From Sphingobium sp. AP50 (GTDB lineage Bacteria > Pseudomonadota > Alphaproteobacteria > Sphingomonadales > Sphingomonadaceae), in contig NZ_FNYZ01000015.1 in assembly GCF_900109095.1 (NCBI RefSeq), forward strand, positions 90,584 to 154,583: DNA of 64,000 nucleotides. Direction: 5' to 3'. Below the pieces are notes generated by a model that was not told the origin of the DNA, searched no databases, and worked only from the letters and a program-made list of their open reading frames with translations. Of the stretch, positions 1 through 8,168 are shown in pieces; position 1 is the first letter of the stretch, and every line of letters starts with the position of its first letter. A program made the translations under genes and the position numbers.

Positions 1-781
1 TGGGCAGATAGCCGACATGGATCGCATCGAAGCCCGACTGGCGGATGCCGTAATTCATGATCGACGACAGCAGCACCACGCCGTTCAGCGTCAGCCCGCG
101 ATCCTCCAGTTGATAGGCGAGCGCGCCCGACCGGGTCGTGCCATAGCTTTCGCCGAAAATATATTTGGGCGACGCCCAGCGGCCATTCTTGGTCGTGTAA
201 CGGATGATCGCCTTGGCAAAGGCGTCCACATCGCCATCGACGCTGTAGAAGTCGGACGGCTTGGCATCGCCCAGGATGCGCGAATAGCCCGACCCGATCG
301 TGTCGAGATACACCATGTCGGTGCTGCCGATCAGACTGTCATTATTGGGGCCGACATCGAAGGGGGCGGGCTTCACCGCTTCGGGATTGGTGGTGCGCAC
401 ATGTTCGGGCGCGAAGCTGCCCATGCGCAGCCAGAGCGACGACGAACCGGGGCCGCCATTATAAAGGAAGGTGACGGGGCGGTTCTTACCCTCTGCCGTA
501 TAGGCGGTGTAGAACATGCTGGCGACCGGCTTGCCCTGGGCATCGCGGATGGTGAGCGTGCCGGCGGTTTGGGTGTAGGGGATCGCCTTGCCATCGACAT
601 GGGCGGTGCCCTTGCTGCTCTGCGTCACTTCCTCGACCGGGGCGCTGGCCCAGTTGGCGGCGACCTCACCGGCGATCTTGTCGGCATGCTGCTTGGCGGC
701 GTCGGGCGCGTCCTTCTGCGCGAGGGCCGGGGCGGCGAGGGCAATGAGGGAGGCGAAGGAAAGGGTGGCGGCAAACCGCAT
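1..781 (-). CDS. S10 family serine carboxypeptidase (partial, C-terminus outside window)
   Basis: The reading frame starts with ATG at 781 and runs off the left edge, so about 260 N-terminal residues are present. A Sec signal peptide (about residues 1-21, ending ALA-Q) points to export. The nucleophile-region motif GESYG is at about residues 211-215 and the oxyanion-type motif GGPGSSS at about 109-115, both typical of peptidase family S10 (carboxypeptidase C/cathepsin A). The catalytic Asp and His would lie beyond the window. Likely a periplasmic peptidase that trims C-terminal residues; substrate unknown. A palindromic repeat lies upstream. Confidence 0.88.
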   Translation of the reverse strand, partial: MRFAATLSFASLIALAAPALAQKDAPDAAKQHADKIAGEVAANWASAPVEEVTQSSKGTAHVDGKAIPYTQTAGTLTIRDAQGKPVASMFYTAYTAEGKNRPVTFLYNGGPGSSSLWLRMGSFAPEHVRTTNPEAVKPAPFDVGPNNDSLIGSTDMVYLDTIGSGYSRILGDAKPSDFYSVDGDVDAFAKAIIRYTTKNGRWASPKYIFGESYGTTRSGALAYQLEDRGLTLNGVVLLSSIMNYGIRQSGFDAIHVGYLP

Positions 782-928
782 GGGGGGAAGGCTCCTTGCA
801 GGGATATGGTATATTATTGACGACGGGGCGCACCATAGGAAGGCCAGCCCGTGGGGCAAGGAGATATTGCGCTTTTGTAAAGCAAGGGGCCGACTTGGAC
901 GGGAAGCGGAAGGTCGCCTTCCCCCCAC

Positions 929-1050
929 CTCCGTTCGTCCTGAGTAGCCGCTGAGCTTGTCGAAGCGGCGTATCGAAGGATCAAAGCGTCTCGCATATCC
1001 TTCGATACGGGCCTTCGACTTCGCTCAGTCCCTACTCAGGACGAACGGAG
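929..1050. repeat. Intergenic palindromic repeat, family A copy 1
   Basis: The two outer 19-base ends (CTCCGTTCGTCCTGAGTAG and its complement) are perfect inverted repeats, with further inner pairing around GCTGAGCTTGTCGAAG and CTTCGACTTCGCTCAG. Related copies sit at 13884-14050, 20121-20180 and 60963-61086. It fills most of the gap between the peptidase and the aminotransferase. It could fold as a long hairpin and end transcription from either side, but it has no obvious T-tract. Confidence 0.85.
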
Positions 1051-1072
1051 TTCTGGTATGTTCGCTCCTGGC

Positions 1073-2308
1073 CTAGACCGCCCGCAGCCCCTCGATCACC
1101 GCTGCCACATCGTCATCGCTATTATAGACATGCGGCGAAAAGCGGATCGCGCCCGCGCCGCCGATCTTCGATGCAGCGGTGGCGATTTTTGCCTGCCATA
1201 GTTTCGCGCGCAGCGCCGCCACATCGCGGCCGGGGAAGGCGACGGTAATGACCGGGCCGGTAATGGCGTCCACCCCGCTGCCGAAGGGCTTGGCCCCCGG
1301 CACGGCGGACAGCGCCTGCCGCATCGAGGCTGCCCGCTGCCGTGCCGCCTGTTCGATCGCCGCCTGGCCCACGCCGTCCAGCACATCCAGCGTCGCGGCA
1401 AAGGCCATCAGGCGCGGATCGTCGCGCTGACCCAAAATCTCATACTTTTGCGCGGTGTTCAGGTTCGCTTCGTCGGTCAGCCAATAGCCATGGCTCATCA
1501 TGATCGGCTGGAGTTCCGCCTGCCGTTCCTGCTTCACATAGAGCATGCCGCCCTCCAGCGGCCCCATCAGCCATTTATGCGTGCTGCCCGAATAGCTGTC
1601 CACGCCCAGCGCCGCGAGATCCAGTTGCATCCAGCCGAAGGTCTGCGCGCCATCGGCATGCAACCAGATATTCTTCGCCTTTGCCAGCTTGGCGATTTCC
1701 GCCACCGGATAGATGATGCCGGTGATATTGCTCATGTGGGAGAGGAAGATCGCCTTCGTATTCGGCGTCACGGCGGCGGCGATGCTGTCGAACAATTCCT
1801 GCGGCGATTTGGCATCGACCGGGACCGGCACGACATGCAGGTCCAGCCCCTCGCGCTCCGCCCGCAATTTCCAGCTATCCCACGTCGAGGGATGATTATG
1901 GTCGGTCAGGATGATGCGGTCCCCGGCCTTGAGCGCCAGCCCCCGTACGGCGACGGTGTTCGCCTCACTGCTGTTGCGGACCAGCGCGATTTCCTGCGCC
2001 GTGACGTTCAGTCGCTTGGCGATTCGGGCGCGCAGCGCATCGGCCGCCTTGGGATAGAGGGCGCGGCGCTCGACCGACGGGTCCATCTGGAAGGCGCGGG
2101 TTTCGCTTTCATGCACGGCCGCCACGCTGCGGAAGGTCGGCGCGATATTGGCGGCGTTGAAATAGCGGATCGCCGGGTCGAGCAGCATGGCGTCGCGCAG
2201 CGCGGGCTTGCCGGCCGCGCTCAGCATGCCGGGCGTCAGCGCCAGGGGGGCGGCGATGGCCGCGGCCTGCATCAGGGTGCGGCGGCTGATGAGCGGGCTG
2301 TCGGTCAT
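1073..2308 (-). CDS. Tat-exported class V aminotransferase (cysteine desulfurase/isopenicillin N epimerase-like)
   Basis: A 411-residue protein with a Tat signal near the N-terminus (SRRTLMQ followed by an Ala-rich hydrophobic stretch), so it probably folds with PLP in the cytoplasm before export. The class V fold is recognised from the cofactor-binding HADGAQTFGW (Asp contacting the PLP ring) and the Schiff-base lysine in SGSTHKWLMGP. These proteins are usually annotated as isopenicillin N epimerase-like or cysteine desulfurase-like; the actual substrate cannot be told. It is single, facing away from typA. Confidence 0.87.
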   Translation of the reverse strand: MTDSPLISRRTLMQAAAIAAPLALTPGMLSAAGKPALRDAMLLDPAIRYFNAANIAPTFRSVAAVHESETRAFQMDPSVERRALYPKAADALRARIAKRLNVTAQEIALVRNSSEANTVAVRGLALKAGDRIILTDHNHPSTWDSWKLRAEREGLDLHVVPVPVDAKSPQELFDSIAAAVTPNTKAIFLSHMSNITGIIYPVAEIAKLAKAKNIWLHADGAQTFGWMQLDLAALGVDSYSGSTHKWLMGPLEGGMLYVKQERQAELQPIMMSHGYWLTDEANLNTAQKYEILGQRDDPRLMAFAATLDVLDGVGQAAIEQAARQRAASMRQALSAVPGAKPFGSGVDAITGPVITVAFPGRDVAALRAKLWQAKIATAASKIGGAGAIRFSPHVYNSDDDVAAVIEGLRAV

Positions 2309-2469
2309 GGGCGTCTCCTTCGGGAATAGAAGGATGGACGGATCGGGCAGGGCGATCCGCCATATGACCGCCGCCCTTGCCGCAACGCATCATTTCCTGT
2401 AGGGGCGCGCCCGATAGTCCTGGACAGGCGTGGTGCCGGCCGGGAGAACCCGAATCCCGAAGGCACAAT

Positions 2470-4287
2470 ATGTCCCTGCGTAATATCGCGATCATCGCGC
2501 ACGTCGACCATGGCAAGACCACCCTCGTCGACCAGCTTTTCCGCCAGTCCGGCACCTTCCGCGACAACCAGCGCGTCGAAGAACGCGCCATGGACAGCAA
2601 CGACCTGGAAAAGGAGCGCGGCATCACCATTCTGGCGAAGCCCACCTCGGTCGAATGGAACGGCACCCGCATCAACATCGTCGACACGCCCGGCCACGCC
2701 GACTTCGGCGGCGAAGTGGAGCGCATCCTCTCGATGGTCGACGGCGTGATCCTGCTGGTCGATTCGTCGGAAGGCGCGATGCCGCAGACCAAGTTCGTGA
2801 CCGGCAAGGCGCTGGCGCTGGGCCTTAAGCCCATCGTCGTCGTCAACAAGGTCGACCGTCCCGACGAGCGCATCCAGGAAGTGCTGGACGAAGTGTTCGA
2901 CCTGTTCGTGACGCTGGAAGCGAATGACGAACAGCTCGACTTCCCTGTCCTCTACGCGTCGGGCCGCAACGGCTATGCCAGCGAAGATCCGCAGCGCCGC
3001 GAAGGCACGCTGGAGCCGCTGTTCCAGAAGATTGTGGACCATGTGCCCGCGCCGTCGCTGGATCAGGACGCGCCGTTCAGCTTCCTCGTCACGCTGCTCG
3101 ACCGCGACAACTTCCTGGGTCGTATCCTGACCGGCCGTGTCCAGTCGGGCACGGTGAAGGTCAACCAGCCGATCCACGCGCTGGACATGGACGGCAATGT
3201 CATCGAAACCGGCCGTGCGTCGAAGATCATGTCGTTCCAGGGTCTGGACCGCGTGCCCGTCGATGAAGCCAAGGCGGGCGACATCATTTCGCTGGCCGGC
3301 CTCGCCGTCGCGACCGTGGCCAACACCATTTGCGACACCGCCGTCAGCGAACCGATCCAGGCCCAGCCGATCGATCCGCCGACTCTGTCGATGCGCTTTG
3401 CCGTGAACGATTCGCCGATGGCGGGCCGCGAAGGCAGCAAGGTGACGAGCCGCATGATCCGCGATCGTCTGGCCCGCGAAGCCGAATCGAACGTCGCCAT
3501 CAAGGTGACCGAATCGGAAGACAAGGACAGCTTCGAAGTCGCCGGTCGTGGCGAACTCCAGCTGGGCGTTCTGATCGAAACCATGCGCCGCGAAGGCTTT
3601 GAACTCGGTATCTCGCGTCCGCGCGTGCTGTTCGGCGAAGACGAAAATGGCGCCAAGACCGAGCCTTATGAAACCGTCGTCATCGACGTGGACGATGAAT
3701 TCTCCGGCACGGTCGTCGACAAGATGAACATCCGCAAGGCGGAAATGACCGACATGCGTCCCTCGGGCGGCGGCAAGACCCGTATCACCTTCTCCGCGCC
3801 CTCGCGCGGCCTGATCGGCTATCATGGCGAATTCCTGTCCGACACGCGCGGCACCGGCATCATGAACCGCCTGTTCGAGAAATACGGTCCGCATAAGGGC
3901 AAGATCGAAGGCCGCAAAAACGGCGTGCTGATCTCCAACGGTGCCGGCGAAGCCAATGCCTATGCGCTGGGTCCGCTGGAAGAACGCGGCATCCTGTTCG
4001 TGGGCGTGGGCGAGGCCCTCTATGAAGGCATGATCGTCGGCGAGAACGCCAAGCCGGAAGACCTTGAAGTCAACCCGATGAAGTCGAAGGCGCTGACCAA
4101 CTTCCGCGCCAGCGGCAAGGACGACACCGTTCGCCTGACCCCGCCGAAGAAGGCGACGCTGGAACAGGCCATCGCTTATATCGACGATGATGAAATGGTC
4201 GAAGTGACGCCCAAGACCATCCGTCTGCGCAAGCGCTACCTGGACCCGAACGAGCGCAAGCGCATGAGCCGTTCGAAGGCCGCCTGA
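2470..4287 (+). CDS. typA: Ribosome-associated GTPase TypA/BipA
   Basis: A 605-residue translational GTPase starting at ATG 2470. Longer upstream frames would add residues ahead of the conserved MSLRNIAIIAHVDHGKTT start. G1 is AHVDHGKT, G3 is DTPGHADFGGEV and G4 is NKVDRPD, followed by EF-G-like domains II, III and V and the BipA-specific C-terminal part. BipA/TypA binds the 70S ribosome and supports 50S assembly and growth at low temperature or under stress. Length is normal for the family. The final codons run into a tandem repeat (4276-4366). Confidence 0.97.
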   Translation: MSLRNIAIIAHVDHGKTTLVDQLFRQSGTFRDNQRVEERAMDSNDLEKERGITILAKPTSVEWNGTRINIVDTPGHADFGGEVERILSMVDGVILLVDSSEGAMPQTKFVTGKALALGLKPIVVVNKVDRPDERIQEVLDEVFDLFVTLEANDEQLDFPVLYASGRNGYASEDPQRREGTLEPLFQKIVDHVPAPSLDQDAPFSFLVTLLDRDNFLGRILTGRVQSGTVKVNQPIHALDMDGNVIETGRASKIMSFQGLDRVPVDEAKAGDIISLAGLAVATVANTICDTAVSEPIQAQPIDPPTLSMRFAVNDSPMAGREGSKVTSRMIRDRLAREAESNVAIKVTESEDKDSFEVAGRGELQLGVLIETMRREGFELGISRPRVLFGEDENGAKTEPYETVVIDVDDEFSGTVVDKMNIRKAEMTDMRPSGGGKTRITFSAPSRGLIGYHGEFLSDTRGTGIMNRLFEKYGPHKGKIEGRKNGVLISNGAGEANAYALGPLEERGILFVGVGEALYEGMIVGENAKPEDLEVNPMKSKALTNFRASGKDDTVRLTPPKKATLEQAIAYIDDDEMVEVTPKTIRLRKRYLDPNERKRMSRSKAA

Positions 4288-4366
4288 TCTATCAGGGTGG
4301 CCTCAACAAAGGCCGCCTGATGTTTCAGGGTGGCCTCTTAAAGGCCGCCTGATTTTAGGGTAGACC
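4276..4366. repeat. Tandem 32-33 bp hairpin repeat at the 3' end of typA (about 2.7 copies)
   Basis: GGCCGCCTGAT recurs at 4278, 4311 and 4343. The first two copies continue with TCAGGGTGGCCTC, so each can fold as a small hairpin (CTGAT pairing with ATCAG inside GGCC pairs). The first copy contains the last codons and stop of typA, so the array looks like duplication of the gene terminus. Confidence 0.8.
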
Positions 4367-4373
4367 AGTATCG

Positions 4374-4406
4374 AAAGGGCCGGTGTCGCGAGGCACCGGC
4401 CCTTTT
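4374..4406 (+). terminator. Intrinsic terminator after typA
   Basis: Perfect 12-bp stem AAAGGGCCGGTG/CACCGGCCCTTT with an 8-nt loop followed by a short T run. It ends typA transcription just before the next small gene. Confidence 0.85.
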
Positions 4407-4430
4407 CCGTTAGAAAGAAGTGAGATCATC

Positions 4431-4601
4431 ATGGCTGACCTCTATTTGAAGGCGCTGACCGCCGAACGCCGCTCGCTCTGGGCCGAATGCCGATTGAAGG
4501 GGCTGCCCAAGGATACGCCGCAGCGCCTGCGGATCGTGGAAATCGACGCGCTGCTGGCCGCGCACAAGGCGAAGCAGGAAGGCCCGAAGGCCAAATCCTG
4601 A
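4431..4601 (+). CDS. Small conserved hypothetical protein (56 aa)
   Basis: The ATG at 4431 lies just after the typA terminator, with a purine-rich AGAAAGAAGTGA stretch upstream. An earlier in-frame start would place the coding sequence inside the terminator hairpin and was rejected. The product is helical and charged, beginning MADLYLKALTAERRSLW, with no signal peptide, membrane segment or recognisable domain. Function unknown. Confidence 0.6.
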   Translation: MADLYLKALTAERRSLWAECRLKGLPKDTPQRLRIVEIDALLAAHKAKQEGPKAKS

Positions 4602-4708
4602 TGCGGGTGCTTTTGCTCAACTCATAACGGGTCGAGCATAACGCATTGGAGCCGGGCACGGTGATGCGCCTAGCTTTCGATCCATCACCGGATCGAAAGG
4701 CAAGGATC

Positions 4709-6046
4709 ATGACAGAGCAGCGGCATATCAAACTCGGCTTCATCCTGCATGGCGTCGGGCGGACCTGGAATGACTGGCGCCATCCCGATCGCGATGGCGG
4801 CGCCAGCACCAGCCTGGCCCAATATCAGCGGCAGGCGGCGACGGCGGAACGCGGCAAGTTCGATTTCCTGTTCGTGGCCGACAGCCTGTCGATCAACGAA
4901 AAATCCAGCCCGCATTATCTCAACCGGTTCGAGCCGATCACCATCCTGTCAGCGCTGGCGGCGACCACATCACGCATCGGTCTGGTCGCGACCCTGACCG
5001 TCAGCTATTCCGAACCCTTCAATGTCGCGCGTCAGTTCGCCTCGCTCGATCATCTGAGTGGTGGGCGGGCTGGCTGGAATGTCGTCACCAGCTGGCTGGG
5101 CGACACCGCGGCCAATTTCAGCAAGACCGAACATCCGGCCCATGCCGTGCGCTATCGCATCGCGGCGGAATATCTGGATGTCGTGCAGGGGCTATGGGAT
5201 AGCTGGGAAGCGGGCGCCCATGTCGCCGACAAGGAAACGGGGCAATTCGTCGATCCCGATCGGCTCCATCGCCTCGACCATAAGGGCGAGCATTTTCAGG
5301 TGCGCGGGCCGCTCAATATCAAGCGCACGCCGCAGGGCCAGCCGGTCATCTTCCAGGCCGGCGCATCGGACGACGGCCGCAGCTTCGCCGCGCGTCGGGC
5401 GGAAGTGATCTTCACCCACGCCCCGACGCAGGAGGAGGGGCAGGCCTATTATGCCGATGTGAAGGCGCGGGCGAAGGGCTTTGGCCGGGACGCGGACAGG
5501 TTGTTCATCCTGCCCGGCATCGCCCCGATCATCGGCGATACGGACGAGGAGGCGGAGGCGCGCTATCGGGAACTCGCCGCGCTGGAATCGATCGACACCG
5601 GCCTTGGCTATCTGTCGCGCACCTTCAACGACCATGGTTTCCGCCAATATGACCTCGACGCACCTTTCCCCGATGTCGAGCATATCGGCCTCAACAGTCA
5701 GCAGAGCGGCACGCTGCGCATTTTGGCCGAGGTGCGGGCCGAAAACCTGACCCTGCGCCAGATAGCCGAGCGGCTGGCTACCCCGCGCGGCGCCTTTGTC
5801 GGATCGCCCGAGACGGTCGCCAACCGGTTGCAGGACTGGTTCGAAAGTGGGGCGGCCGACGGCTTCGTCCTGTTCGAACCGCTGCCGGGGCAACTCGAAC
5901 AATTTGTCGACAAGGTGATCCCGATCCTTCAGGCGCGCGGCCTGTTTCGCACGGATTATGAAGGCACGACCTTCCGCGCGCATCTGGGCCTGCCGGAGCC
6001 GGACAATCGCTACACCGCCGCGCGGGCGGCGAAGAGCGCCGCCTGA
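4709..6046 (+). CDS. LLM-class flavin-dependent monooxygenase (NtaA/SnaA/DszA type)
   Basis: A 445-residue bacterial luciferase-like TIM-barrel protein. The start at 4709 (MTEQRHIKLGFILHG) follows AAAGGCAAGG and fits family N-termini better than an in-frame start 63 bases upstream. Typical motifs are FDFLFVADSL, FNVARQFASLDHLSGGRAGWN and SPETVANRLQDWFESGAADGF. Relatives such as NtaA, SnaA and DszA use reduced flavin supplied by a separate reductase to oxidise chelators or organosulfur compounds. No reductase gene is adjacent, so the substrate is unknown. A terminator follows. Confidence 0.9.
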   Translation: MTEQRHIKLGFILHGVGRTWNDWRHPDRDGGASTSLAQYQRQAATAERGKFDFLFVADSLSINEKSSPHYLNRFEPITILSALAATTSRIGLVATLTVSYSEPFNVARQFASLDHLSGGRAGWNVVTSWLGDTAANFSKTEHPAHAVRYRIAAEYLDVVQGLWDSWEAGAHVADKETGQFVDPDRLHRLDHKGEHFQVRGPLNIKRTPQGQPVIFQAGASDDGRSFAARRAEVIFTHAPTQEEGQAYYADVKARAKGFGRDADRLFILPGIAPIIGDTDEEAEARYRELAALESIDTGLGYLSRTFNDHGFRQYDLDAPFPDVEHIGLNSQQSGTLRILAEVRAENLTLRQIAERLATPRGAFVGSPETVANRLQDWFESGAADGFVLFEPLPGQLEQFVDKVIPILQARGLFRTDYEGTTFRAHLGLPEPDNRYTAARAAKSAA

Positions 6047-6115
6047 CCGCAGCGTCTCCGGCGAGATGATGCAAAAATAATCCGGACCGCTCCGCTCCGC
6101 GGATAATCTCGGGTC

Positions 6116-6148
6116 AAAGGCCGATGCCGCAAAGGCGTCGGCCTTTTT
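6116..6148 (+). terminator. Intrinsic terminator after the flavin monooxygenase
   Basis: Stem AAGGCCGATGCC/GGCGTCGGCCTT (one mismatch or wobble) followed by five Ts. Confidence 0.8.
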
Positions 6149-6322
6149 CGCATGCCCTCTTCATTGCGCGTCCATGCCCTGTCGTGCCACTTTAGGGTTC
6201 GCACGAACCGAATCGCAACCTTGATTTGACACTTAAAGTCTAGTGACTGGGCGTTGGGCAGCTGGGCCTCCCCGGCGTCGATGGTGCGTTCATCGGCGGG
6301 GGCACACAGGAGGAATGACGAA

Positions 6323-6814
6323 GTGGTGGAAACCCTTCCAGCGTTAAGCGAGGGGGAAAAGCAGTGCCTGCGGCTGGTGGCGCAGGGCTTCAGTTCCAAG
6401 GAAATCGCGCGGCAGCTCCATGTGTCGGAGCATACGGTCGATCAGCGCGTCCGCACCAGTCTGCGCAAATTTGGCGTGCCCAACCGCAAGGAAGCCGCGC
6501 GCCTGTTCGTTTCGGTTGAACAACGTCCGCCCCAAATCGACACATATCAGCCTTTGATATATCAGCCGGAGCCGCTTGCTTCCGATCCCGAACCTGCGTC
6601 ATCCCTTGATCAGCCGGACAGGTCGGATGAGCAGACGGAGCCAAAGACGCTCCTGCGGCGCATCCTCGCCTTCGGGCCGCCGCTAGGGGGATCAACCAAT
6701 GAACTGAGTATCGATGGCCGCATATTGGCGATGATCCGGGCCGCGGTTCTGACCGGGGTAGGTGTCGTCACTCTGCTGCTGCTGATAGCCGGAGCTTTCC
6801 GGGTTCTGGCCTGA
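6323..6814 (+). CDS. Membrane-tethered LuxR-type helix-turn-helix regulator
   Basis: An AGGAGG at 6308-6313 lies 9 nt before GTG 6323, favouring this start over the ATG at 6254. The N-terminal third is a GerE/LuxR DNA-binding domain (LSEGEKQCLRLVAQGFSSKE, then HVSEHTVDQRVRTSLRKFG). A Pro/Ser/Glu-rich linker follows, then one C-terminal transmembrane helix (about the last 25 residues). There is no receiver or autoinducer domain. The layout implies a DNA-binding domain held at the inner membrane. It heads a run of four same-strand genes; target genes are unknown. Confidence 0.82.
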   Translation: MVETLPALSEGEKQCLRLVAQGFSSKEIARQLHVSEHTVDQRVRTSLRKFGVPNRKEAARLFVSVEQRPPQIDTYQPLIYQPEPLASDPEPASSLDQPDRSDEQTEPKTLLRRILAFGPPLGGSTNELSIDGRILAMIRAAVLTGVGVVTLLLLIAGAFRVLA

Positions 6815-6881
6815 TCCTACCGAAATCGCCATGCTTGCAAACGCACCGTCCGGGAAGGGCGTCGTGCGAAGGAGATGACTT

Positions 6882-7229
6882 GTGCTCAACCTCGACCCCG
6901 CCAAGACCCAGGCCGTCGCCGATCAGACCCGCCAGACCTTCGCCGCGCTGGACAATGCGCTGGTCGATGCCGCACAGCTCACCACCGCCTTCATCACCGC
7001 GTCGCAGGGCGCCGGCCTGACCGCCAGCGAAAGCCAGCGCATCCTGAAGCAAATTCATGACAGCGCGACCAAGATCATCGAAGGTCGCAGCGACATGGTC
7101 CGCGCCACCGCGCTGCTGACCCGCTGCATCGAACGCAGCCAGCACGAAGTGACCGCCTTCGGTTGCCCGATCGGTCTGGAAGCCCCCGAACAGGAAGGCG
7201 CACCGCGCTACCTGACCCTGGTCGCCTGA
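6882..7229 (+). CDS. Conserved hypothetical helical protein (115 aa)
   Basis: GTG start at 6882 preceded by GAAGGAGATGA. The protein is almost entirely predicted helix (LDPAKTQAVADQTRQTFAAL at the N-terminus) with two cysteines near the C-terminus. There is no signal peptide or membrane segment, and I do not recognise a domain. It sits between the tethered LuxR regulator and a small membrane protein on the same strand. The strong site and good codon bias support it being real. Confidence 0.65.
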   Translation: MLNLDPAKTQAVADQTRQTFAALDNALVDAAQLTTAFITASQGAGLTASESQRILKQIHDSATKIIEGRSDMVRATALLTRCIERSQHEVTAFGCPIGLEAPEQEGAPRYLTLVA

Positions 7230-7284
7230 CCGGGACATGGCCGTCAGCATCCGGTAGGACGCTTGATTTCTCCCCCTCAAGTCG

Positions 7285-7713
7285 GTGAACCGGATGTTGG
7301 CGGTTTTCTTCTGGATATTGATGCTGATGACCTGCGCCTTCGCGATCTGCTTTGGCGGACGCGAAGGGCGGATGCTGGTGGTGATCATCGTGGCGGCGGC
7401 GCTGCTGTCCATCCCGGCGCAACTGGCCGGATCATGGCACGCCACGCAGCTATGGCTGATGATGGTCGACGTCGGCACGCTGGGCGCGCTGGTGTGGCTG
7501 ATGCTGCAAAGTCCGCGCTACTGGCCGATCTGGGCTGCGGCCTGCCAGTTGATGACGGTACTGACCCATGTCGTCACGCTGCTGCTGCACAGTTTTTCCG
7601 ACCGCATATATGCAGGCCTGAATACGGTCTGGGTCATTCCCCTGATGCTGTTTGCGATCATCGGCATCGAACTGGACCGGAAGGCGTCGCATGACCGCGC
7701 ATATACCGCCTGA
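7285..7713 (+). CDS. Small integral membrane protein, hypothetical
   Basis: 142 residues with about four hydrophobic segments: N-terminal FFWILMLMTCAFAICF, then around residues 30-45, 55-72 and 110-130. The GTG at 7285 is used here; an in-frame ATG at 7294 is equally possible. Its last 23 bases overlap the start of the winged-helix gene at 7691, so the two are probably translationally coupled. I do not recognise the family. Confidence 0.65.
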   Translation: MNRMLAVFFWILMLMTCAFAICFGGREGRMLVVIIVAAALLSIPAQLAGSWHATQLWLMMVDVGTLGALVWLMLQSPRYWPIWAAACQLMTVLTHVVTLLLHSFSDRIYAGLNTVWVIPLMLFAIIGIELDRKASHDRAYTA

Positions 7714-8164
7714 CCGAAGCGTGCCGAGCCAGGAGGCCGTCGACCTGGTGGTCGCCCTGCAACGCTGCCTCACCAATTTCCATGCGAATAAGGAAGAGCC
7801 GGCCATATTGGACGGCGAGGGCGGGGAGCAGCAGGACGCGCTGGCCCGCTATATCGAGGCGCGCCGGGTACGGTCGACGCTGTTCGGCCAGAATCTCTTT
7901 TCCGATCCGGCCTGGGACATCTTGCTGATGCTCTATCAGGCGGAGCTGGAAGGGCGGTCCCTGACGCTGGAGCAGTTGAGCGAGACGCTGCGTCTGTCGC
8001 TCAGCACCGTCGTCGGGCAGGTGGGCGTGATGGAGCGGCGCGGCCTGCTGGTCGAACACCGCAGTTCGCCCAACAGCCGCCGCCGCACCGCGCAGCGTCC
8101 TTCCCCTCTGGCGATGGATGCGATGGCGTCCTGGTTCTCGCTCGCCTTTTCCGGCGACGACTGA
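7691..8164 (+). CDS. Winged-helix (MarR-like) protein
   Basis: Start at ATG 7691, inside the end of the upstream membrane protein gene. The central part AWDILLMLYQAELEGRSLTL followed by LSLSTVVGQVGVMERRGLL resembles a MarR-type winged helix, with a basic wing (SSPNSRRRTAQR). It is 157 residues with no transmembrane segment. Probably a small DNA-binding regulator; ligand and targets unknown. It ends four bases before the convergent histidine kinase gene. Confidence 0.65.
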   Translation: MTAHIPPDRSVPSQEAVDLVVALQRCLTNFHANKEEPAILDGEGGEQQDALARYIEARRVRSTLFGQNLFSDPAWDILLMLYQAELEGRSLTLEQLSETLRLSLSTVVGQVGVMERRGLLVEHRSSPNSRRRTAQRPSPLAMDAMASWFSLAFSGDD

Positions 8165-8168
8165 CGGG

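Noticed and set aside
1073..2308. Class V aminotransferase as the missing EgtE of the ergothioneine pathway
   Set aside because: It is 13 kb away, carries a Tat export signal and has no specific EgtE features I can point to.
2305..3894. 529-codon open frame on the minus strand, opposite typA
   Set aside because: It is a shadow of the typA frame; low-complexity His/Arg/Asp-rich product with no recognisable domain.
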